A stretch of 64,000 nt of DNA from Pedobacter chitinilyticus (GCF_003313385.1 NZ_QMHN01000001.1:1-64000); one strand, 5' to 3'. Shown: positions 27,157 to 35,866, numbered from the stretch's first letter. Notes: a model not told the origin generated them from the letters alone. Numbers and translations are program-made.

Positions 27157-27819
27157 TTATTTCTCTAAAAGTGCGACATAAAAGAGCCTTTCCACTTCAT
27201 CACCTGCCTTGCTGGTTATTTTCTCGGTGAACGAAGAAATTTCCTTGATTTTAAAGTGGGCAGCCTCTGCCAAGGCATTTATTCTGTCTTTGCTGTAAAG
27301 GTCAAACCCATAGGCGGTAAAAGGTAGGCTTTCCATAAAATCCTTATCTGCAAAACCAATGGCAAAAGTACCACCAGGTTTTAGCACACGGTAAATTTCT
27401 TTGATGAAATCTTCGGGGCTTTCCCAAAAATAAATGGTGTTTACCGTTAGTATTTTGCTAAATGTATTGTCGGAAAAAGGAATATTATTGCCGTTGTACA
27501 GGTGGAAAGATGCTCTGTTGGCTTCAATAGCTGCATTGTTGGCTACCGAAGCTTGTTTTTGCATCAGTTCCGAAATCTCCAAACCGTAATAAGAAGTGTG
27601 TTCGGCTCGGCTTAAGATTTCGGGCAGGTGTTTGCAGTTGCCATGACCAAGTTCCAATATCAAATCACCTTTGGAGATATTTAATCCATCAATGGTTTTT
27701 CTGGTCATGCCGATGTTGTTTTCATGCATATTATTGGCCACTTCTATGCCTTCTGTATTTGCAGGACAGCTTAACTGCTTGGCCAATTGTTGTAGGAAAT
27801 CTTCGTCGTGGTTTTTCAT
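27157..27819 (-). CDS. SAM-dependent class I methyltransferase
   Basis: Rossmann methyltransferase with the SAM motif LILELGHGNCKHL (motif I, about residue 58), NVMPF-type segments, ILTVNTIYFW as motif IV, and FKEIYRVLKPGGTFAIGF, a ubiE/COQ5-like motif near residue 140. The substrate is unknown. I start it at ATG 27819, whose ATGA overlaps the TGA stop of the small membrane gene and which follows GGAGAAAA, a rare clear ribosome site. A longer start at 27852 would overlap the neighbour by 37 nt. It is convergent with the M48 gene at an 18-nt distance, without an obvious terminator. Confidence 0.85.
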   Translation of the reverse strand: MKNHDEDFLQQLAKQLSCPANTEGIEVANNMHENNIGMTRKTIDGLNISKGDLILELGHGNCKHLPEILSRAEHTSYYGLEISELMQKQASVANNAAIEANRASFHLYNGNNIPFSDNTFSKILTVNTIYFWESPEDFIKEIYRVLKPGGTFAIGFADKDFMESLPFTAYGFDLYSKDRINALAEAAHFKIKEISSFTEKITSKAGDEVERLFYVALLEK

Positions 27820-28016
27820 TTTTCTCCTTTCGGTATTGGGCGCCATAACCATAAGCTAGCAATTACCAAAGGAATGGTGATGCTTAAACTTGCTAATTTA
27901 AGCTGGCCTCTTTTTGCGGCTATATCAGCATCTGAAGTGGTGAAAATAAAGTAAGTTTCCTTAATAGCCCATACAGCAGCAATGGTAAGAAATAAAGCGA
28001 TGATTTTGCGCAACAT
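27816..28016 (-). CDS. Small two-helix membrane protein coupled to methyltransferase
   Basis: A 66-residue product with one helix at residues 4-27 and a second at about 43-60, ending in a basic tail. Not recognised. It ends in an ATGA overlap with the methyltransferase start, which supports it as a real gene and suggests translational coupling. The 216 bp upstream (28017-28232) shows nothing I can name. Confidence 0.65.
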   Translation of the reverse strand: MLRKIIALFLTIAAVWAIKETYFIFTTSDADIAAKRGQLKLASLSITIPLVIASLWLWRPIPKGEK

Positions 28017-28232
28017 ATGAATAAATAGAATTGATGCCCTAATATCCGCTTTTTTGCTCGATTTACGAGGTTAAAAATGAAAAGAAGGTATTGAGATGAT
28101 AATAAACCACTATGCATATACAAAATAAAGGACGATAATTTAAAAACTGTTTTTTTGCAAAAAATATTGGTTGTCTGAATGCCTTGCACCGTTTCTGAAA
28201 TACTAGCAGTTAAATCTGAATAAGAAATAAGC

Positions 28233-29225
28233 CTATTCATGTTTTGTCATATTATGTGCGTAGGTTTTAGGTGTAACCCCTTCAATTTGTTTAAATACCT
28301 TGTTGAAAGTAGATTGATGCTTAAAACCTGCAGAGTCATAAACATACAACAAAGAATGTCTTTTAAGTGCATCTTCATTAATTAGCATTTTTACATGTGC
28401 CACCCGATAGGTATTTACTAAATGGTTGAAATTACTGCCCGTATTTAGTTTTATAGCTCGTGAGACATAAGATACATTGGTATTTAAGGCGTCGGCTAAT
28501 TGGATAAGTGAAAAGTCTTTGTTTTTAAATGGTTGCTCTTTTTCAAAATATATAAGTATTGTTTCATAAAGCTTTTTCAACTGCTCCTTTAATCTGTAAT
28601 TCTCAACGATTCCTCTGGACGTATTTAATATGCTTTGATATTGTTTAACAGTAGTCTCCTTGCTTTCTTGAAATGAGCTTAGCTTATAAACCCTTCTGTT
28701 AAAATAGGTTCCTGCTATGAGGAAGTAAAAAATAAAAAGTAGTGAGCAAATATTTATCAAGAGTATATCAGACGAAGAAAATGTAGTTTCTTCAAAAAAT
28801 ACATATAAAAATTTAGAACATATCATGGTAATAATAGCAAGTGCCACGATGCAAAAAATCCACGACACTGTTGTTTTTTGTGAAAATAGACTTCCAGAAG
28901 CCAAGGGAATCAGAAAAAGCCAGGCGAATATAATTGGGCTTTTTTCCCACATGCAGAAAGCGTAAACGAGCATATATAAAACAAAGAATATAAAATACAG
29001 ATTAATGAATGGCCTGATTTTGCACATTGGCATTCGGCATATATAGAAATAAACTATCAGATTAAATATGCCTGCCGTAAGATTATAATAAAAGAAAAAA
29101 AGAGAGTTAAAATGATACCCATATAGCCAAGTATAAAAGAATAGAACTATGGAAATTGTTATCATATTGTGGTGAATAATATAATGCTTTAATAGTCTGT
29201 CACGATATAGGTTGATGGGTTCCAT
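28233..29225 (-). CDS. Membrane-anchored AraC-family transcriptional regulator
   Basis: About 190 N-terminal residues form six or seven hydrophobic helices. A linker follows, then an AraC/XylS double helix-turn-helix domain at about 235-330, with FSLIQLADALNTNVSYVSRAI and KVFKQIEGVTPKTYAHN. A DNA-binding domain tied directly to a membrane sensor is a known type in Bacteroidota. It stands divergent to the secreted protein gene at 29463 over a 237-bp gap and may control it; this is an inference from position. Confidence 0.85.
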   Translation of the reverse strand: MEPINLYRDRLLKHYIIHHNMITISIVLFFYTWLYGYHFNSLFFFYYNLTAGIFNLIVYFYICRMPMCKIRPFINLYFIFFVLYMLVYAFCMWEKSPIIFAWLFLIPLASGSLFSQKTTVSWIFCIVALAIITMICSKFLYVFFEETTFSSSDILLINICSLLFIFYFLIAGTYFNRRVYKLSSFQESKETTVKQYQSILNTSRGIVENYRLKEQLKKLYETILIYFEKEQPFKNKDFSLIQLADALNTNVSYVSRAIKLNTGSNFNHLVNTYRVAHVKMLINEDALKRHSLLYVYDSAGFKHQSTFNKVFKQIEGVTPKTYAHNMTKHE

Positions 29226-29462
29226 GATCTATTTTTTATAATAGTAAATTAATTAATCTAAGAAAAAAGCGCATTTTGCTTGATCAAGGAAAATTGATTA
29301 ATTGGAGGTAAAGAAGTTTTTTTCGGTAAATCGTTGCTTTAAATCATTGTAAATGAGTTTGATGTTCGTTAGCAGCAGAATGTTGTATTGCGCTGTTTCT
29401 ATTTATGAACGGCAAAATTACTACTGCTAAGTTTGGATTGACATTTACAAAAAACCGAACTC

Positions 29463-30581
29463 ATGAAAATCAAAAAAACATGTTTTATCTTATTTTTAGC
29501 ATTGGCAGCTTACAGCAGTGCAATTGCTCAATCTGGAATCAATATTAAAAATCCAGATCCTTATACTTCTTTAGATATCTTTACTAAATCTGGTGCGAAA
29601 TCTGGCGTGTTGATTCCTCGAGTTGAATTAGTTACCTCAACAGATGATTTAAATACTGACGGAGATGGCAATATCAGTAATCAACCCAAAGGACTACTGA
29701 TTTACAATCCTGATGGAGTAAGCGGTGGGCTGCCACAAGGTTTTTACTATTGGAATGGTAACGAGTGGAGAATAATAGCCAGTAATACTTCTATTCAACC
29801 AGGTGTTAATGCCATAATGTGTAGTGAAGCTACGCTGAGCCCAGCTAGTTACGTTAGTGGTCAGGCTTACAACGGAACCCTGACCGTGCCTTACATTGGT
29901 GGTAACGGCGGCTCCTACGGACCAGGATCTCCAATTGCTTCAACAGGTGTTACTGGACTCAATGCAACCTTGCAGGCAGGATCACTAGCTTACGGCAATG
30001 GCTATCTAACGTATACCATCACTGGTACGCCAAATGCCTCTTCGCCAGCTACAGCAAGTTTCATTATTCCTAGTATGTTTGGAGGTGCTGGCTGTACAGT
30101 TACCGTGGGTGCTGGCAGAGCATTAAATATTGGCGAAGCAATTACTGCGATCTACTCGGTACCTGCTGGTACCGCAGGAAATAGCGCTTTTAATTTGGGT
30201 ACTTATGTTACTGCAAACAACCTTACCCCTTTACCGAAGGTAGATGGCTTAGAAATTAATCTTCAGGGAAATAGTGCTGCCTTTTACGATCCTAGGATTT
30301 ATAATAGAGCATCTTCCTCACAGCTGATCAGCTATCAGTCTTTTGCTACATCGGTGAATGAAAATGAGACTTCTTTAAATAATACAGTTGCCGCTAACGG
30401 TTTTGTACAGGTTGACGCAAATGATATTGTACAGTGGACAACAAGTGCGGCTGAAGTAGAAACTACCAATGTACAGGTACAGATTAATGCTACTACCTAC
30501 CGGTGGTATGAATTCAAATGGTGGTGCATGGAAGTAGCTGGTGCTAAAAAAATATTTCTTTCAGTGATGAGAAAGGCATAA
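29463..30581 (+). CDS. Secreted surface protein of unknown function
   Basis: A signal peptide (about residues 1-22, ending IAQ) leads into a segment that recurs at the start of many Bacteroidota surface proteins: LDI, then GVLIPRVELV, GLLIYNPDG and FYYWNGNEWR, residues 38-105. A Gly/Ser/Thr/Asn-rich middle with beta-strand pattern (110-300) follows. The end (RWYEFKWWCMEV, then a basic tail) is unlike the rest. I do not recognise a catalytic domain or a type IX secretion signal. Adhesin or appendage component is the likeliest class. Not part of an operon. Confidence 0.7.
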   Translation: MKIKKTCFILFLALAAYSSAIAQSGINIKNPDPYTSLDIFTKSGAKSGVLIPRVELVTSTDDLNTDGDGNISNQPKGLLIYNPDGVSGGLPQGFYYWNGNEWRIIASNTSIQPGVNAIMCSEATLSPASYVSGQAYNGTLTVPYIGGNGGSYGPGSPIASTGVTGLNATLQAGSLAYGNGYLTYTITGTPNASSPATASFIIPSMFGGAGCTVTVGAGRALNIGEAITAIYSVPAGTAGNSAFNLGTYVTANNLTPLPKVDGLEINLQGNSAAFYDPRIYNRASSSQLISYQSFATSVNENETSLNNTVAANGFVQVDANDIVQWTTSAAEVETTNVQVQINATTYRWYEFKWWCMEVAGAKKIFLSVMRKA

Positions 30582-30599
30582 ATACTACTTATGAAAGAA

Positions 30600-30646
30600 G
30601 CCACAGATGCACGGATTGCTAATTAAAAAATTCGTGTACCTGTGGC
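30600..30646. repeat. Interspersed palindrome (GCCACAGAT family), copy 1
   Basis: Arms 30600-30613 and 30633-30646 pair at 12 of 14 positions. It lies between the convergent stops of the secreted protein and adhP. A second copy is at 50610-50655, also between convergent genes. Confidence 0.75.
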
Positions 30647-30653
30647 AAAGAAA

Positions 30654-31685
30654 CTATTCTGCAATTTGTAGTACCATTCTACCTTCAATTTCTGCCTTCT
30701 TCATTTTGTCGAAAACGTCATTGATGTCTTCCAGCTTTGCTGCGGTTACATTGGCTTTTACTTTTCCTTCCACTGCAAATTCAATGGCTTCCTGTAAATC
30801 TTTACGAGTTCCCACAATAGAGCCTCTAATGGTGATTCGGTTCAATACCGTATCAAATATCGATAAGTCGAAATTTCCAGGCGGCAATCCATTTAAAGCC
30901 ATAGTTCCTTTACGACGCAAGGTTTCCAATCCTTGCTTAAAGGCAATAGGAGATACGGCAGTTACCAAAGCACCATGCATGCCACCAGTTTCTTTTTTAA
31001 GGAACTCGCCGGGGTTTTGCTCTTTTGCGTTTACTACTAAATCAGCACCTAAACGTTTAGCCAAATCCAATTTGTCGTTACCTACATCAATAGCCGCTAC
31101 ATGCATTCCCATAGCCTTGGCATATTGAACCGCCACGTGACCTAAGCCACCAATGCCAGAAATAGCCACCCATTCGCCAGGTTTAACCTCTGTTTCCTTT
31201 AAACCCTTATAAACCGTTACACCAGCACAAAGGATAGGCGCCATTTCTAAAAAGTTGGTATTTGCAGGTAGATGACCTACATAACGAGCATCGGCAATGA
31301 CATATTCAGCGAAACCACCATCTACACTATAGCCACCATTTTGCTGGCTTTCGCAAAGTGTTTCCCATCCCGTAATGCAATGGTCACAACATCCACAAGC
31401 ACTATACAACCAAGGTACGCCCACGGCGTCGCCTTCTTTTACATTGTTTACATCGGGACCAACAGCCACTACATAGCCTACGCCTTCATGCCCAGGAATT
31501 AATGGCATTTTGGGTTTAACAGGCCAATCGCCTTCAACGGCATGTAAATCGGTGTGACAAACGCCGCTGGCAATCACTTTTACCAAAATCTGGTTTCTAC
31601 CAGGTCTTTTTACCTCAACTTCTTCGATTTGCAGCGGCGCCCCGAACTCACGAACAACGGCTGCTTTCATGGTGTTTGGAAGCAT
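30654..31685 (-). CDS. adhP: Zinc-dependent alcohol dehydrogenase
   Basis: MDR-superfamily enzyme that interconverts alcohols and aldehydes with NAD(H). The 343-residue chain shows the catalytic-zinc part [15 protein letters not shown] (about residues 42-56), GHEGVG, the structural-zinc cysteines in CGCCDHC and the Cys of ETLC, and the Rossmann motif [17 protein letters not shown] (about 175-191). Length and motifs fit AdhP. It follows the DUF779 and aldehyde dehydrogenase genes, but a terminator at 31812-31837 lies between, so it probably has its own promoter, which I could not place. Confidence 0.93.
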   Translation of the reverse strand: MLPNTMKAAVVREFGAPLQIEEVEVKRPGRNQILVKVIASGVCHTDLHAVEGDWPVKPKMPLIPGHEGVGYVVAVGPDVNNVKEGDAVGVPWLYSACGCCDHCITGWETLCESQQNGGYSVDGGFAEYVIADARYVGHLPANTNFLEMAPILCAGVTVYKGLKETEVKPGEWVAISGIGGLGHVAVQYAKAMGMHVAAIDVGNDKLDLAKRLGADLVVNAKEQNPGEFLKKETGGMHGALVTAVSPIAFKQGLETLRRKGTMALNGLPPGNFDLSIFDTVLNRITIRGSIVGTRKDLQEAIEFAVEGKVKANVTAAKLEDINDVFDKMKKAEIEGRMVLQIAE

Positions 31686-31805
31686 AATTTAATGATTTAG
31701 TGAACAATTATTGATGAATAAAAATAGCTAGATTGCTGTTTTTCAAAGCTGATATAAATCAGTTTAAAATGAGATTTAAATAAGTTTTGTTAAACTTATC
31801 GGTAA

Positions 31806-31837
31806 AAAAAAGCCAGCAAGCCAATTGGCTTACTGGC
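31806..31837 (-). terminator. Terminator behind the DUF779 gene
   Basis: A near-perfect 26-bp palindrome (31812-31837, core AAGCCAATTGGCTT) is followed on the minus strand by a run of eight T. It should end most aldehyde dehydrogenase-DUF779 transcripts before adhP. Confidence 0.85.
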
Positions 31838-31864
31838 AAATCAAACCAAAATATAAACTAAGAA

Positions 31865-32239
31865 TTATTTTGCAGTAGTAATAGGTTCAAGGTCATTGAG
31901 TTCCTCTTCCGTGAACAGCCTGTAATGTATTTTAAACGTTTTGCCGAGGGGAGTTTCCAGCGAAAATCCGCCAACGCCAAAGCCATCCAATACATCTAAA
32001 GTAAAGTGCGAGTACTTCCAATATTCGAAAAGGTCTTTGTCTACCCAAAACTCACAATCTTCTACCGTTCCAATACATACATCATGCATGCGCACGTAAA
32101 AGCCTCCTTTTTCGAAACATTGTGGTTGTGTGCCTTCACAACAACCGCCCGCCTGATAAAACATCAATTCGCCGTGTTTGGCTTTCAGTTTTTGTATCAA
32201 TTCTTTGGCTTTCTCGGTACTGTCTAATCGCTTAACCAT
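31865..32239 (-). CDS. DUF779 protein of the aldehyde dehydrogenase locus
   Basis: A 124-residue cytosolic protein with conserved cysteines in AGGCCEGTQPQC and a VCIGTVEDCEFWVD segment, which identify DUF779. The family is nearly always found next to aldehyde dehydrogenase genes, but its role is unknown; the Cys cluster suggests metal binding or redox sensing. The ATG at 32239 follows AAGGAGAAAAA, an unusually good ribosome site for this phylum. A nested palindrome separates it from the aldehyde dehydrogenase gene. Confidence 0.88.
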   Translation of the reverse strand: MVKRLDSTEKAKELIQKLKAKHGELMFYQAGGCCEGTQPQCFEKGGFYVRMHDVCIGTVEDCEFWVDKDLFEYWKYSHFTLDVLDGFGVGGFSLETPLGKTFKIHYRLFTEEELNDLEPITTAK

Positions 32240-32263
32240 TTTTTCTCCTTTTTATTGGAATAG

Positions 32264-32343
32264 TTTTGAGATTGCTTCGCTAAGCTCGCAATGACGTTGA
32301 ATGAGACGTCTTTGCGAGGAAGAATGACGAAGCAATCTCAAAA
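32264..32343. repeat. Nested interspersed palindrome between DUF779 and aldehyde dehydrogenase
   Basis: Outer arms 32264-32279 and 32328-32343 form a perfect 16-bp stem built on TTTTGAGATTGCTTCG. The 48-nt interior contains a second inverted pair, CTCGCAATGACGT with ACGTCTTTGCGAG. The core CTCGCAATGACG is shared with the repeat near 8.1 kb. Confidence 0.85.
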
Positions 32344-32360
32344 GCTTATTAATAAGTTTC

Positions 32361-33866
32361 TTAAAAGAAGCCTAATTTGTTTTTGTTGTACGAAATCAGC
32401 ATGTTTTTAGCTTGGCGATAGTGCCCCAACATCATTTTATGGTTCTCTCTACCCACACCTGATTGCTTGTAACCACCAAATGGTGCGCCCGCAGGATAAG
32501 CATGGTATTGATTTACCCAAATACGACCAGCTTGTACTGCTCTAGGCACTTGATAAAGCTCGTGAGCATCACGTGTCCAAACACCAGCACCTAAACCGTA
32601 TAAGGTATCATTGGCAATTTCAATGGCTTCTTCAACAGTTTTAAAAGTAGTTACGGCCAATACTGGACCAAAAATCTCTTCTTGGAAAATGCGCATCTTA
32701 TTATGTCCCTTAAAGATGGTTGGTTTAATGTAGTAACCACCACCTAATTCACCAGGAAGTTCGTTCACTTCGCCGCCCGCTAAAACTTCAGCGCCTTCTT
32801 GTTTTCCTAACTCTATGTAAGTTTTAATTTTTTCGAACTGGATTTTAGAAGCCTGCGCACCCATCATCACTGTTTTATCTAACGGACTGCCTACTTTAAT
32901 GGCGTTGGTACGCTCAATCACTTTGGCAATAAATCGCTCATAAATGTCTTCCTGTACCAATAATCTTGATGGGCAGGTACAAATTTCTCCTTGATTTAAA
33001 GCGAATAAAACTGCTCCCTCAACTGCTTTGTCCAAAAAGGCATCGTCTTCATCCATTACAGAATTAAAGAAGATATTCGGAGATTTTCCGCCTAACTCCA
33101 AGGTTACGGGAATGATGTTTTCGGTAGCGTATTGCATCACCAAACGCCCAGTAGGGGTTGAGCCTGTAAAGGCTGCTTTGGATACTTTAGGATTAGTCAC
33201 CAAGTGACGGCCAAGTTCGGCACCAAAGCCATTCACCACATTCACCACCCCTGGAGGTAGTAAATCGCCAATCAATTCCATTAGTACCATGATGGATGTT
33301 GGTGTGCTTTCCGCAGGTTTTAATACCACGGTATTTCCAGCAGCTAGGGCAGGGGCGAGTTTCCATATTCCCATCAATAAAGGGAAGTTCCAAGGGATAA
33401 TTTGCGCCACTACGCCAATAGGTTCGTGAACAATTAAGGAAACGGTGTGCTCATCCAACTCGGTGTGGGAACCTTCTTCCGCACGAATCACCGAAGCAAA
33501 ATATCTAAAATGATCTACACCTAAAGGTAGGTCAGCATTTAGCGTTTCCCTAATGGCTTTACCGTTGTCAATGGTTTCTACCGTAGCCAAGTATTCCAAA
33601 TTGTCCTCCATGCGTTGGGCAATTTTGTTAAGGATAATGCTTCTTTCTGTAGATGATGTTTTGCTCCAAGTTTTGAAGGCTTCAGCAGCAGCGTTAACCG
33701 CTAGTTCAAGGTCTTCTGGTGAAGAATGTGCCGCTTTGGTGAATACTTTACCATCAATAGGAGAAATATTATCGAAATATTTTCCATTTACTGGAGCCAC
33801 AAATTGGCCGTTGATATAGTTGTCGTAGTGCGATTTAAACTCGGGTCTTTTTACAATTTGTTCCAT
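32361..33866 (-). CDS. NAD-dependent aldehyde dehydrogenase
   Basis: Oxidises aldehydes to acids. The 501-residue protein is full length, with the IPWNFPLLM substrate loop near residue 157, coenzyme motif FTGSTPTGR near 235, catalytic Glu in LELGGKSPN near 257, and the nucleophile Cys in [15 protein letters not shown] near 290-304. The doublet CTC after GEI is like the AldB/ExaC group, which oxidises acetaldehyde and similar short aldehydes. It is divergent from an AraC activator gene and upstream of DUF779. Confidence 0.94.
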   Translation of the reverse strand: MEQIVKRPEFKSHYDNYINGQFVAPVNGKYFDNISPIDGKVFTKAAHSSPEDLELAVNAAAEAFKTWSKTSSTERSIILNKIAQRMEDNLEYLATVETIDNGKAIRETLNADLPLGVDHFRYFASVIRAEEGSHTELDEHTVSLIVHEPIGVVAQIIPWNFPLLMGIWKLAPALAAGNTVVLKPAESTPTSIMVLMELIGDLLPPGVVNVVNGFGAELGRHLVTNPKVSKAAFTGSTPTGRLVMQYATENIIPVTLELGGKSPNIFFNSVMDEDDAFLDKAVEGAVLFALNQGEICTCPSRLLVQEDIYERFIAKVIERTNAIKVGSPLDKTVMMGAQASKIQFEKIKTYIELGKQEGAEVLAGGEVNELPGELGGGYYIKPTIFKGHNKMRIFQEEIFGPVLAVTTFKTVEEAIEIANDTLYGLGAGVWTRDAHELYQVPRAVQAGRIWVNQYHAYPAGAPFGGYKQSGVGRENHKMMLGHYRQAKNMLISYNKNKLGFF

Positions 33867-33887
33867 GATTTTAAAATTTGGTTATTA

Positions 33888-33895
33888 CAAACCTA
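33888..33895 (-). promoter_or_regulatory. -7 box of the aldehyde dehydrogenase
   Basis: TAGGTTTG on the minus strand, 21 nt before the ATG, without a -33 TTG at the normal distance, as expected for an activator-dependent promoter. Confidence 0.5.
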
Positions 33896-33924
33896 CGAGC
33901 ATGGCCTCTTTGAGGATAGTAAAA

Positions 33925-33956
33925 TAGTTTCAACCGATAGCACTATTGTTTCAGGT
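33925..33956. promoter_or_regulatory. Candidate AraC binding site (21-bp-spaced direct repeat)
   Basis: Two copies of a GTTTCA element (around 33927-33932 and 33948-33953) are spaced exactly 21 bp apart, two helical turns, the usual geometry for an AraC-type dimer. They sit 30-60 bp upstream of the aldehyde dehydrogenase -7 box. Confidence 0.5.
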
Positions 33957-34036
33957 AATGTAATAGAATTGAAATAATGATATATTTACTTAACAAAAGA
34001 ACTAATAACTCGTTATTGGAGTAAAGGGGGCGTAAA

Positions 34037-34960
34037 ATGAACCACAAACTTGATTTGGTAAAGTTAAGCAGCGAATCAAAGCTGCAAACATTGGTAGAAA
34101 ACAGAACATCGTATAGTTTGGAAAGATGTGAGCTAAGTGTTTTTGAAACCTATACAGAGTCGTACAAAGTGCCCTTAACTTTTAATGATTTTGTAATTAC
34201 CAGCATGTTGCGTGGCAAAAAGGTAATGCACCTTAATGAAAAGAAGGAATTTGAATACCTGCCAGGCGAAACAGTGATTGTGCCTCCTTCTGAAACCATG
34301 CGTATCGACTTTCCAGAGGCCACAGATTTTAATCCAACACAGTGTATTGCTTTGGCCATTGATAATCATCAGATCAAACAAACCATTAGATATTTGAATG
34401 AGTATTTTCCTAAAGAAAGTAGTGATGAGGAATGGCAGCTTAATTATGATGAGTACCATTTCTACAACAATGAAGAAATTGCCTACCTCATCAATAAAAT
34501 CATCAAGGTTTGCTCGGATACTTCTAGAGAAAAAGATGTGTTGGCTGACTTGACTTTGAAGGAGCTTTTGGTGAGGATCATGCAAACCCAAAACCTGAAT
34601 GTTTTAAATGGAGAAGCTGCTACTCATAACCCATTGGCTTATGTGATTGGTTATATTAAATCTAACCTCAACGAAAAAATCAGTATCGAAAGCTTAAGCA
34701 ACAAAGCCTGCATGAGTAAGGCTACCTTTTATAGATTGTTCAAAAGAGAATTAGGAATCAGTCCTAACGATTTTATCTTGACGGAGAAGATGAAAAAGGC
34801 TAAGGAAATGCTGTTAAAACCTGGAATTAAAATAGCCTCTATTAGCTATGAACTGGGTTTTAGTGATGCCAATTATTTCATCAGGACATTTAAAAAAGTA
34901 GTAGGGATGACTCCTGGAGCATTTCAGTCGCAAAGCATGGTGTCGAGGTTAAGCTTTTAA
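34037..34960 (+). CDS. AraC-family activator of the aldehyde dehydrogenase locus
   Basis: The 307-residue protein has an N-terminal ligand or dimer domain (about 1-190) and a C-terminal AraC double helix-turn-helix (about 205-300), with ISIESLSNKACMSKATFYRLF and IASISYELGFSDANYFIRTFKK patterns. It is divergently placed to the aldehyde dehydrogenase gene, the usual arrangement for a dedicated regulator. GGGGG before the ATG may act as a ribosome site, and an AATAAC/GTTATT inverted pair near 34005-34018 may be its own operator. Confidence 0.88.
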   Translation: MNHKLDLVKLSSESKLQTLVENRTSYSLERCELSVFETYTESYKVPLTFNDFVITSMLRGKKVMHLNEKKEFEYLPGETVIVPPSETMRIDFPEATDFNPTQCIALAIDNHQIKQTIRYLNEYFPKESSDEEWQLNYDEYHFYNNEEIAYLINKIIKVCSDTSREKDVLADLTLKELLVRIMQTQNLNVLNGEAATHNPLAYVIGYIKSNLNEKISIESLSNKACMSKATFYRLFKRELGISPNDFILTEKMKKAKEMLLKPGIKIASISYELGFSDANYFIRTFKKVVGMTPGAFQSQSMVSRLSF

Positions 34961-34961
34961 G

Positions 34962-34988
34962 AAAAAAGCGTAGCATTTACTGCTACGC
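34962..34988 (-). terminator. Terminator of the 61-residue membrane protein gene
   Basis: Perfect 8-bp stem GCGTAGCA/TGCTACGC (34968-34975, 34981-34988), followed on the minus strand by six T. It lies between convergent genes and might also slow plus-strand transcripts. Confidence 0.8.
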
Positions 34989-35013
34989 TCCACACAAATC
35001 ATTTAGTTCGTTA

Positions 35014-35199
35014 CTAAAATTTTTTTTCTTTTTTAAGGTTTTCTTCGTTCCTATAGTAGTCATAAAGACTCCAGATTAATAAAATGATGCCTAAAGCTAA
35101 TAATGGAAATTTTACCCAGTCGGCTCCATCGTTAAAGCAAATTACAGTGATGAACAAGACTACTACGCTCAATCTTTCTTTGTTTTCTATGGTTGTCAT
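35014..35199 (-). CDS. Small membrane protein A, paralogue at the ECF locus
   Basis: A 61-residue protein with a short charged N-terminus, two hydrophobic stretches (about 10-22 and 28-46) and a basic KKEKKF tail. It shares pattern and several residues with the 63-residue protein at 36349: TTxEKK-like N-terminus, then (V/L)K(F/Y)P(L/M)LA near the middle. The gene stands apart from the sigma operon but is preceded by the same TGTAA/TACTAA element. Function unknown. Confidence 0.65.
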   Translation of the reverse strand: MTTIENKERLSVVVLFITVICFNDGADWVKFPLLALGIILLIWSLYDYYRNEENLKKEKKF

Positions 35200-35227
35200 A
35201 ATGTGCTGTTTTAAAGTTTATACTGCA

Positions 35228-35255
35228 TTAGTATAAGGAAACAGAAAACGTTACA
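35228..35255 (-). promoter_or_regulatory. Candidate ECF-type promoter, copy 1
   Basis: TGTAA (35255-35251), 17 bp, TACTAA (35233-35228), ending 28 nt before the ATG of small membrane protein A. The same pair with an 18-bp spacer precedes the sigma operon. It differs from the housekeeping TTTG/TAnnTTTG promoter. Confidence 0.45.
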
Positions 35256-35268
35256 ACATTTTATTTTT

Positions 35269-35865
35269 TTATGAAAGCTCCTGTATTTTTGCTTTTAAAT
35301 CCGCTATTGGTTTTTTGAAAATGCTCCTGTTCATCAATCGTCCTAAAATGATAATTAAAATACCTACTGGAATGAGAATATAAACTTGGGTAAGAAAATT
35401 GGATTGGGTTATCACATTGTCGAAAGTTTTGTGAACAGCAAGTTGATAGCACAATAGTCCAATAGGAGCGGCAATTGGTGCGGTAACATAGCCCCATAAA
35501 TTTTCTATTGATAATATTTTGGTAATGGCCTTTAAATTACCTTCCAGTACTTGTTTGGTGCTCGATGAAAAGTCGATGCTGGTTTTGATTTTCCGAAACT
35601 GAAGTACTGCAAAAAATCTAAAAATCTCATATAAAACGAAAACGCCTATCAATACAATTTTTAAATCTCTTTCGGCAAAAAGGGCTAAAGCCAAAATGGG
35701 TAAGTCAATGATTCTGATCCATCTCAATTTCCATTTGAGTTTAAAAGTTAAATCCTGTAAAAGACTTTTCGATTGGCTATCCAAGTTGAATTTCGAAACT
35801 AATTCATTTTGTTTTGCCGCCAGCACCTCAGCCGACATTTGTTGCCATTCTTGTTGTAAATCCAT
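35269..35865 (-). CDS. Probable membrane anti-sigma factor
   Basis: The 198-residue protein has a hydrophilic N-terminal region (about 1-45, with a QQEWQQM helix) and about four membrane helices (52-66, 69-88, 120-145, 163-182), then a charged tail. I do not recognise a family. The gene comes 1 nt after the ECF sigma factor gene, where anti-sigma genes lie, and a cytosolic N-terminal helix plus membrane part fits that role. This is inference from position and topology. Confidence 0.65.
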   Translation of the reverse strand: MDLQQEWQQMSAEVLAAKQNELVSKFNLDSQSKSLLQDLTFKLKWKLRWIRIIDLPILALALFAERDLKIVLIGVFVLYEIFRFFAVLQFRKIKTSIDFSSSTKQVLEGNLKAITKILSIENLWGYVTAPIAAPIGLLCYQLAVHKTFDNVITQSNFLTQVYILIPVGILIIILGRLMNRSIFKKPIADLKAKIQELS

Positions 35866-35866
35866 T

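Noticed and set aside
27920..28240. 106-residue minus-strand frame overlapping the small membrane gene
   Set aside because: It overlaps a better-supported frame that has an ATGA junction, and shows no consistent domain pattern.
30500..30581. Frameshift at the end of the secreted protein gene
   Set aside because: The Trp-rich, basic end looks odd next to the Gly/Ser-rich part, but reading remains continuous to a stop before the palindrome and I see no alternative frame that continues the earlier pattern.
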